DNA from: Amblyomma americanum
Lineage: Eukaryota > Arthropoda > Arachnida > Ixodida > Ixodidae
Length of the DNA stretch: 64,000 nucleotides
NCBI RefSeq assembly: GCF_052857255.1
Contig: NC_135500.1
Span: forward strand, 51,547,272-51,611,271
Direction: 5' to 3'
Positions 56,916 to 64,000 of this stretch are shown in pieces (position 1 is the stretch's first letter; each line of letters opens with the position of its first letter). Made by a program: the position numbers and the translations under genes. Under the pieces are notes generated by a model. It was given only the letters and a program-made list of their open reading frames with translations, did no database searches and was not told where the DNA came from.

Positions 56916-58195
56916 TCAATTTTGGGTTAGCCTCCAGGCTTTAATGTTTTGTGTGACTTGCTGCGTAACGGACACAGTCAGTTGCTGAGTAATGGTTGTG
57001 ACCAGCTGCTGCATTTGTGTTTGGATGACTTGTGTAATATTCGCTGGCAGTTGGTTCATGTGATCAGCCACATTTTGCTCAATAGCCGTCATGCGGCTTT
57101 CCAGATTTGCAGTGAGCGGAGCACCTGAGAACGGAGCGACGCTCGAGCACTCAGACGCCGATTCATCCGCGTCCTCCATTGTTTCCGAAGGAGGTGGCTC
57201 TGCCCTAGCGTTTTTTAGTGCGTTCAATTGGGTCCCGAATTTCGCCTTTTTGGAAGCGTGAGGTGGTTGTTTCCTGCTGTCTTGTTTCCTAGCCGCTTGG
57301 CCGGACTTGACCGTCTTGTTCTCAGGGGACATGCTTGACTTGTTTGGTTGCTCCCTTTGGTGCTGCTGGGCTAGCGGTCTCGATCGCTGGAGGCGCCGGA
57401 ACTTGCCCTTGCACTCAGCGGAGCCAGTCAGGTGGGCTTGCCCGCAGATCATGCAGCATGGGGTACAGTCATGTTCGTTAAGACCCTGCTCGAAGGCACA
57501 CACATGTTGCCCGCAAAATTCACATCTTCCGATGTCCGGGTGTGGGCAGTTGTCAACCCGGTGGCCGATGGTCCCGCAGCGGAAGCATGCAGGGATCGTC
57601 CGTTTGTATTCTCGCACAAGCGTGCATTCACAATTTTAGTGCACGTAGCGCGGAACCTTGCGGCCCACAAAGGTGAGCGCCGCTATATTTGATTTTCCCA
57701 GTTCGCGCACAAAGGCTCTCACCTTCGTGCCACTTCACCTTGTTCTTGAGGGAAGCCGTCGTCTCATCAGCCCGCACCCTGATCACACCTCGGCACACCT
57801 TATCATTAAACTTTACGTAGCCCTGAAATGGATGGGAGTCCGTTCCGGTATTGAGGTCAGTCTTTAGTCAGCTTATTGGCTGCTTCGATGTGTTGGGTCC
57901 CACAAACGACGAGGTTCTGGGTCCAGACTGACCATATGCTGAGCGCGACGCCAGTGTCTCCTCCCACGTACTGGGCAATAGCCGCTCCCAACTCGCCGTG
58001 CTGGAAAATGTTCTTGAGGTTCATGGTTCGCCTTGGCTTGAGAACCTCGATTATATTTTCTGAGCTCATTTTGGCGTCTCTTTCGGGCGCCATAAAGCAG
58101 CCTTGTTATCCAGCGGCAGCGCAGCTCGATCGCTGCCGGAGAAGAGGCGCCCGTTGAGCCCAGCTGCCTGTGTTTGCTTGAGAGACGCCATCGTG
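56916..58195 (-). pseudogene. I-clade LINE ORF1 (gag-like, CCHC knuckles)
   Basis: Starts MASLKQTQAAGLNGRLFSGS (about 58190). After a frame change near 58085 it continues MSSENIIEVLKPRRTMNLKN, IFQHGELGAAIAQYVGGD, and after a further change TIPACFRCGTIGHRVDNCPHPDIGRCEFCGQ. Three cysteine knuckles follow one another (CFRCGTIGHRVDNC, CEFCGQHV, CCMICGQAHLTGSAEC), then a basic linker, and a C-terminal coiled region with MTAIEQNVADHMNQLP. This is the RNA-binding ORF1 protein of I-type LINEs, lying just upstream of ORF2. Confidence 0.8.
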
Positions 58196-58285
58196 GTACC
58201 GTCCTTGGATGTCTTGGAACGCTGGGTCTGCTTACGCATGGAAATCAGCGTAAAGAGTGGGTGGAGACCTGTTCGGGTTGAATTG

Positions 58286-58567
58286 TGGAGGCTTCGCCGT
58301 GCCCACAGAGTGCCTCGACGTCGACAGAGCTTACGTAGCTGGTGCTGTCCGTAATCATTGGCGCAGTAGCCGCGAAGAAAACACGTGCACAGGTCCGTCC
58401 CAGTTAGCAGCTTTCCACGCAGGTAGCAGCGAAAGATGATCTTTAAAGCTGGTAGCGACAAAGCACATACTTGAGGCATGATCCAATTTTGAAGCATGGC
58501 ACAGGAAATCCTGTAAAAATAGGATAAACGGGTCAGAAGGCTTCATTCTGGAGGCTTCGCCGTGCCC
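58286..58567. repeat. 19-base direct repeat flanking about 245 bases
   Basis: TGGAGGCTTCGCCGTGCCC occurs at 58286-58304 and again, identical, at 58549-58567. It lies between the LINE 5' end and the gypsy remnant. The stretch between has no recognised content. It could be a target duplication around a small insertion or a slippage event. Confidence 0.6.
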
Positions 58568-58569
58568 TG

Positions 58570-60530
58570 TTCAGCCTGTGAGAGATACCTTGAACGCAAG
58601 ACAAGGCTGCAAAAGGCTCCTTTTCTTGACTGCTCTTTTCCAGTGAAAGCTCGCGTTTCCCGTTTACATAGTTCGGACATGTCTCAGCTACACCAATAAG
58701 TAGCCTTTTGGTACGCCCATAGCCACTCAGACGGGCCATTTGCACTGCAAGTTTTCGTACATTTTCTGTGCGCATGCTGTTCCTCTGCTGTTCCTCTGTC
58801 CGTCATGAGCACATCGGGGGCGACGTGTCGAAGAAGAACGCACTCCAAGAAAAATTTGGCGACTTCTGCTGCTGTTCCGTTCGGTAGGGCTTTCGCCTCG
58901 GTGTAGCTGGTCAGGTAGTCGGTCGATATGTTGATCCACTTATTTCCAGATGTTGACGTTGGAAAAAGGCCAAGCAACTCCATGTCAATCTGCTGAAAGG
59001 GCCTTGAGGGAGGTTCAATGGGGTTCAGAAATCATGCTGGTTGTGTGGGAGGATTCTTTCGTCGCTTACAATCTCGGCAGGTTTTCGCGTAGTGTGCGAC
59101 ATCGGTAGACAGTCGGGGCCAGTAATACTTGTCTTGAATACGGCGGAGGGTGCGAGTAAACCCGAGATGTCCAGCTGTCGACTCGTCGTGTGAAGCCTGT
59201 AGAACGTCTTCGCGGAGACAAGTAGGTACAACAAGGAGGTAGGCTGTTTTGTTCGCTGTAAAGTTCTTCCTCACAACGACCTCATTCTGTACACAGAAGG
59301 AAGACAGTCCTCGCTTGAATGAAGCGGGGTGAAGAAACCTTGCCTTCCAGGTACTCGATAAGGCCTTCTAGGTCGGGGTTCGAGCGTTGCTGCTGAGCAA
59401 AAGAGCTGGGGCTGATGGCTCCCGGGAAGGCGTCCTCATCGTCGTCCGGCGGCAGTGCATCTACAGGGGCTCGTGAGAGGCAACCGGCGTCAGAGTGCTT
59501 GCGTCTGGACTTGTGCACGACGGTGACGTCAAACTCCTGGAGACGCAGACTCCATCGAGCAAGTCGGCCAGAGAGGTCCTTCAAATTGGCAAGCCAGCAG
59601 AGCGCGTGGTGGTCGCTGACCACCTTGAACCGCCGTCCGTAGAGGTAGGGGCGGAATTTCGACGTAGCCCAGATGATGGCAGGACACTCTTTCTCAGTTG
59701 TCGAATAGTTAGCCTCGGCCTTGGAAAGGGAACGGCTAGCTTGTGCGATGACCTTCTCCAGCCCGTCACTTTTTTGAACGAGAACGGCGCCTAGTCCCAC
59801 GCTGCTTGCGTCGTTATGAACTTCAGTATCGGCGTTTTTATCAAAATGCGCAAGGATCGGTGGGGACTGTAAACGACGCTGAAGTTCCTTGAAGCCTTCT
59901 GCTTGTGGCGCTTCCCATTTAAACGGCACGTCTGCCTTCGTCAGTTGGGTCAGGGGCTCGGCGATGCGCGAAAAGTTTTTCACAAATCGTCGGTAATATG
60001 CGCATAGTCCGAGAAATCTGCGCACTGCTTTCTTATCGGCCGGCGGTTGAAACTGTTCAATAGCAGCTGTTTTCTGCGGGTCTGGGCGTACTCCTTCCTT
60101 GCTAACGATGTGGCCTAGAAACAGCAGCTCTTCGTAGGCAAAGTGGCCTTTCTCTGCTTTCAAGGTTAGGTTAGACGACTTGATTGCGTCTAGTACTGTT
60201 CGAAGTCTTTTGAGGTGCTCTTCAAAGTTCGAGGCGAAGACAACGACGTCATCTCAATATACCAGACAAATCTGCCACTTCAGGCCTGCCAGCACTGTAT
60301 CCATTACTCGCTGAAACGTCGCTGGTGCGGAACAGAGACCAAATGGCATCACCTTGAACTCAAACAGCCCATCCGGAGTTATGAATGCTGTCTTCTCGCG
60401 ATCTCTTTTGTCGACCTCAATTTGCCCGTAGCCGCTCTGAGGTCCATCGATGAGAAATATTTGGCGTTGCAGAGGCGGTCCAGTGTGTCGTCGATGCGGT
60501 CGATGATTTGGCTTTAACGATGCTCATTCT
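58570..60530 (-). pseudogene. Ty3/gypsy pol remnant (RT, RNase H, integrase)
   Basis: Minus-strand gypsy pol from about 60530 leftwards. The reverse transcriptase has FGLCSAPATFQ near 60330 and a catalytic box Tyr-stop-Asp-Asp near 60251 (YLDD in the family; TGA for Leu). The long open part (60163-59282) holds FLGHIVSKEGVRPDPQ, FLGLCAYYRRFVKNFS, and RNase H (NDASSVGLGAVLVQ, KECPAIIWA, KHSDAGCLSRAP). Integrase has AGHLGFTRTLRRIQDKYYWP with CRDCKRRK (about 59060-59180), then MELLGLFPTSTSG and the TDYLTSY region to DVLMTDRG (about 58810-58983). It fades near 58600. No LTRs were found. Confidence 0.8.
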
Positions 60531-61643
60531 TCAGCCCTGCCATTTGCTTTTAGTGCTATCCAGTCGGTTACTCGCTGCAGTTTAATTATTTATTTGCTTG
60601 GGACGACCGTATTTTCTTCAAATGAGAGGCACTGGCATTCTTTGCGATTGCTGGGCGCAATTCTTCCAAAATCATCGCTCTCATTACTTATTGAAAGAAT
60701 GAAAATATTAGCAATCAGAACAATGAATAGGCTGTTGCTGTCAGTAAATTTTTTTCGGTATTTCTTTTTCAGGGGGGAGGCGTTGAAGATTAGTTTTACC
60801 AGACATTTTACTAAGTTATACGTGGAAATCTTAGAGCTCTTGGTAGCTCCATGTGTGAATGACCACTGGTGAAATGAGATGTAAATTTTAGTACTTTAAA
60901 TGCGTATAGAAAGTATCTGAGAGAAGTCACCGAGTAATTTTTAAAGATTCGTTTTCAAAGGCATAAGGATGGCTTTTCGGCGTGATAATACCTTTGGCGA
61001 ACACATCATAAAACGCATGAATCAATTTTATATTCCCCAAACGCGTTATCTAATCTCAAGTTTAAAGTACTGTTCGTTCCGCGCGTCTTACGAAAAGCAC
61101 CAGGCTGTGGACCGTCCAAGGGCCCCGGAGTCAGATGAGGATGGCCTGCTGAATCTGAGTGTGTTGAATTCTTGCAGCCTTAGATTATACACGAACACAT
61201 ATTCATCATAACCGTCGGCCAGGCCACAGATGACGAGGTTTCAAAGCGCTCCCGGGAAATCTTTTTTTTTACGGGCTCCTGGAATGAAGGCTCGCTCAAG
61301 AATTATTTCCATTAAACGTCTTTCTCTCTCTTCTCTTGTGCAAGCCGCTCTCAACGTAGCAAGATTCTTAATTTACCCGCATCAACCGAGCGTATACCGT
61401 CCTCATGAAGATTTTGGAGTAACATGCAAAAGCAGAGTAAAATGGAATCTATCCATGAGCAATGACAAAGATAGATATGCCCTGAATTCCTGCATCAAGC
61501 GTGAATATCTGATGGGTATGAAGGCAGATACTCACACTTCTATAGTGTAAAGGACGGATTTAAATAGTTTTATATTAGCAATATAGCGTAACGCTATACT
61601 AATATTTCAGCAGAAATGCGTCTTTGTTTTCATGCGTTCGCAG
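60531..61643. other. Intron sequence, nothing recognised
   Basis: AT-rich intron with no recognised repeat end or domain. The acceptor before the fourth exon is CATGCGTTCGCAG. Confidence 0.35.
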
Positions 61644-61788
61644 GTGGTAGATGTGGAAACTGGCGAGAAACTTGGCCCACAGCAAACTGGGGAGATTTGC
61701 TTCAGGGGCCCATCCGTAGTGCGAGGCTACTACAAGAGACCCACAGAGACCGCCAACCTCTTCGACAAGGAAGGCTGGTGCAAGTCAG
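61644..61788 (+). CDS. Acyl-CoA synthetase (ANL family), fourth recognised exon
   Basis: 145-bp exon bounded by CGTTCGCAG and GTGCGCAAC, starting in phase 0 and ending after one base of a codon. It encodes VVDVETGEKLGPQQTGEICF, then RGPSVVRGYYKRPTETANLF and DKEGWCKS. GEICFRG and GYYKRPTET form the A6 region. The split Gly codon after CKS fits the SGD/TGD motif A7, whose Asp binds the ribose of the adenylate. The remaining exons (A7, hinge, C-terminal lid with the catalytic Lys) must lie to the right of the window; none is recognisable up to base 64000. Intact and in frame with the previous exon. Confidence 0.9.
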
Positions 61789-64000
61789 GTGCGCAACTGT
61801 TGCCAACAAAAAGGTCATTCGCTTTCTGTGTTCCTGAAAGCGGTGCGTGCAATCAAACTTTGGGGCCCCTTATGTCACCCTAAACGTTGAATGCGATAGC
61901 AGTACAATTTTTATTTGTCGCAACTTCTGTTACAAATTCTGTGCGTGTCTGCATCGGTATCTTTGCGATATTCGACCCATCAACCGCCCTATTCAGACGG
62001 ATAGCTTCTGTAGCAGGTTTCTGATATTGATGGTACCAACAATCGTATAAACCACACTTTTTATTCTGATTCTTCACTCTGATTCCCTATCAAGGCTGGT
62101 GTCCAATGACTAGGTTGCTCAGAACATGGCGGGCAGGTTCTAAATACGTCAAAGGTAACGTGACCTCTCACAACCAATCAAAGTGGCCTTTCAGGGCATG
62201 TAATGGCATCACAAGGCCATGTGATATCTGTCGACCAATCAAAAAATTCGCCTCGGTCGTTGGCGGTGTTTTGGTGTGACGTCAACTCTAATGCTGTCGC
62301 TTTGAAACGCTACATGCAGTTTGTGACAATGGCTTTCCCCCATTTCTTTGTATGTACTTTTGCTGCTCCAGGCCACCAGTTGTAATGCACACTCATTTAA
62401 ACATTTTTTTGCATAGAAAAAGAAACAATACAAAAATGTGGCCCAGATAGTGCAACGTGAATGTACTGAACGTAACGGACTCATCAAATGCCGGAAAAAA
62501 GCCGCCATACGGCCCTATATAATTCGATAGGTGTCAGAAAAATAGAGAACAGCAATTTTATTAGCAGGTGTGCTGTGCTGAATTCTTTCCATAAAAAAAT
62601 GAAATATCTAATGATGATACTTTGTAACAGTAATTGCAATATTATGATTTTTTTATTCCCAATATACAAGCCGTGAAATGCAGTGAGCTACTTTGAAGGT
62701 GGTTCTCGTGCCAAATGGTGTTGTACACAGCACAAAAAAATTTCATTTCTGACCACAAAAAAGATTGTCTGCAATCTGTCTAGCTCTTTCACCATAGGTC
62801 AAAAATTTTTTAGAATTATAAAATAATATTGGAGTCAGGAAAGGGAAAGTTCACGCTTAAAAGTTTGGAAGTTTGTTTGTGACGAAGTGAAGAAATACAG
62901 AAATGTGACTGCAGGCACTCAACAAAATCGGTCTCTGCAGCAATAGGCCAAAGGCAACGAAATACTAACATATTTTTTAGCTCACGTTTCTTTTTAAATA
63001 TCTTGTTTAGATCACTCAGGCTGCAATTAGCAGGAAAAAAAAATATTGGTTTGAACACTTTGCACAGTAGTAAAAAAAATCAAGCTTTTTAAATACACGA
63101 GGTAATTTGTTATACAAAACGCACACAGAAAAATTGCAAGTATATAAAAGTGCCAGAAAGCCTTTTATTTTTTCTTTATTAAATAACTGCACGTCTGAAG
63201 TAAAATCGAACGTTCATGTGGTAAAGAATACCGTAATCGAACGCATAATTTTTCAGCTATTTCTTCTGCAATTTGGACGCAGTGTGGCCGTTACACAGAA
63301 GAAGCATTTTCCTGTCTATTTTTTAAAATACAATTTTGCTCTGATTACGTGTCCCTTGTTAGTGCGACAGCTTTTTTGAAAGCCGAAATAGGGCCCGCGA
63401 GGCAAACTCTTCAAATGAAGATAATGAAGTAAAAATCTGCAGGGCTGCATGGTTAGAATACTAGCCAAAATCGACCGGAATAAAACTTCATGTCGTCGTA
63501 ATTATGTCGAGTAAGAAGCAGCCAATTCTGTGCAGTGGTGGGATCCGGCGCTCTACGGACTTCATTGACTGCAAAACAAAATATACAATTTTTTTGTGAT
63601 TTCTCAGCATGCTACTCTGAGAAGCACTGCCAGCAAGAAAACTTATAACGTTTGCGTCATACTGGGTTTTTTTCGTCATAAGAGAAACTGTTCGAAAGGC
63701 CATGTGTATAAAACCAGTGCACACCACATACGTAACCCGCCTAACATCTATCGCCTTTACACACATTACGCTGCACATCAGAAACGTTAGTCATTTTTCT
63801 TTAAGCAGTAGTAAGGGACGTTTGTGCCAGCCCATGCCGCAATCCTTATCCTAAGGACACGAACTGCCGCTTATCTTAAGCTCTATTGCGCTTGCGACGA
63901 CGAGGTAGCGTGGCTGCTTTACACGCGTCGTTCGTTTCTATATACCGCCCCACCGGCCGACCTCAATGTGGCGCCAGTTTTCCCTACTATAGCCGTACCA
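61789..64000. other. Intron start and right edge, no gene recognised
   Basis: Follows the GTGCGC donor. Short chance frames only. Two CCAATCAAA words (about 62172 and 62235) lie in a GC-poor context without a nearby gene. No transposon domain was recognised. Confidence 0.35.

Larger units (their letters stand above)
4203..61788 (+). other. Acyl-CoA synthetase gene span (four recognised exons)
   Basis: Four exons join in frame by phase: exon 1 ends with two bases of a codon and exon 2 supplies the third (AGG, Arg). The exon 2-3 and 3-4 junctions are phase 0. Exon 4 ends after one base (phase 1). In order they carry ANL core motifs A3 (YTSGSTGMPKG), the THMSG block, A5 (YGMTE) and A6 (GEICFRG with GYYKRP), and break off where A7 (SGD) should come. 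The protein family activates a carboxylic acid as acyl-adenylate and transfers it to CoA. The natural substrate cannot be told from this. The N-terminal exons, the C-terminal lid and any peroxisomal signal are not seen. The introns are about 16.5, 33.6 and 6.7 kb and consist largely of transposons. Confidence 0.85.

Noticed and set aside
1..64000. CRISPR arrays, operons, prophage or other bacterial features
   Set aside because: No regularly spaced repeats with unique spacers, no bacterial gene order. Spliced exons, LINEs and SINEs show eukaryotic DNA.
61789..64000. Next exon of the acyl-CoA synthetase (motif A7 and lid)
   Set aside because: I looked for an exon starting with the completed Gly-Asp and a GYxDxxG block after an AG, and found none before the window ends.

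Overview
The window reads as repeat-rich nuclear DNA of an arachnid, most likely a hard tick. This is inferred from the repeat mix: CR1/Jockey-, I- and RTE-type LINEs, Penelope-like elements with GIY-YIG endonucleases, tRNA-derived SINEs, Ty3/gypsy elements, mariner and a Helentron. There are no bacterial-type operons. Nearly all the DNA is intron filled with decayed transposons.

The one host gene I can support lies on the + strand. It is an ANL-superfamily acyl-CoA synthetase (4-coumarate:CoA ligase / luciferase-like) seen as four exons at 4203-4405, 20942-21110, 54691-54972 and 61644-61788. All have AG/GT borders and matching phases. Together they give about 800 bp of coding sequence over 57.6 kb. 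The introns are about 16.5, 33.6 and 6.7 kb. The first and last exons lie outside the window or were not recognised.

Layout. 1-4.2 kb: LTR-like sequence, a broken Ty3/gypsy pol with a small insertion, and an antisense LINE piece touching the first exon. Intron 4.4-20.9 kb: a CR1-like LINE, a GC-rich inverted-repeat element, LINE and Penelope ends, and a nearly complete Helentron (about 9.6-16.6 kb, - strand) coding for HUH Rep, PIF1-type helicase and an APE-like endonuclease. Inside its inferred ends is a broken fragment resembling a per os infectivity factor of arthropod large DNA viruses. 16.6-20.9 kb is mostly unassigned.

Intron 21.1-54.7 kb: an I-clade LINE (21.5-26.7 kb) broken by an LTR element and by a Penelope-like element, each with target duplications. 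The LTR element carries a 28S rRNA fragment in antisense, and the Penelope-like element itself holds a LINE tail. Then come a second I LINE, SINEs, CR1 and RTE tails, a mariner holding a MITE, and a palindromic Penelope-like locus. A LINE follows (38.8-50.4 kb) split by a gypsy element, which is split by a second LTR element with a perfect 5-bp duplication. The intron ends near a 2.6-kb CTGC-type minisatellite. Intron 55.0-61.6 kb: a Penelope fragment, the 5' part of an I LINE, and a gypsy pol. From 61.8 kb to the end I recognise no gene.

The retroelement genes all carry stops or frameshifts and look inactive. The Helentron and the acyl-CoA synthetase exons are the best preserved coding sequence.
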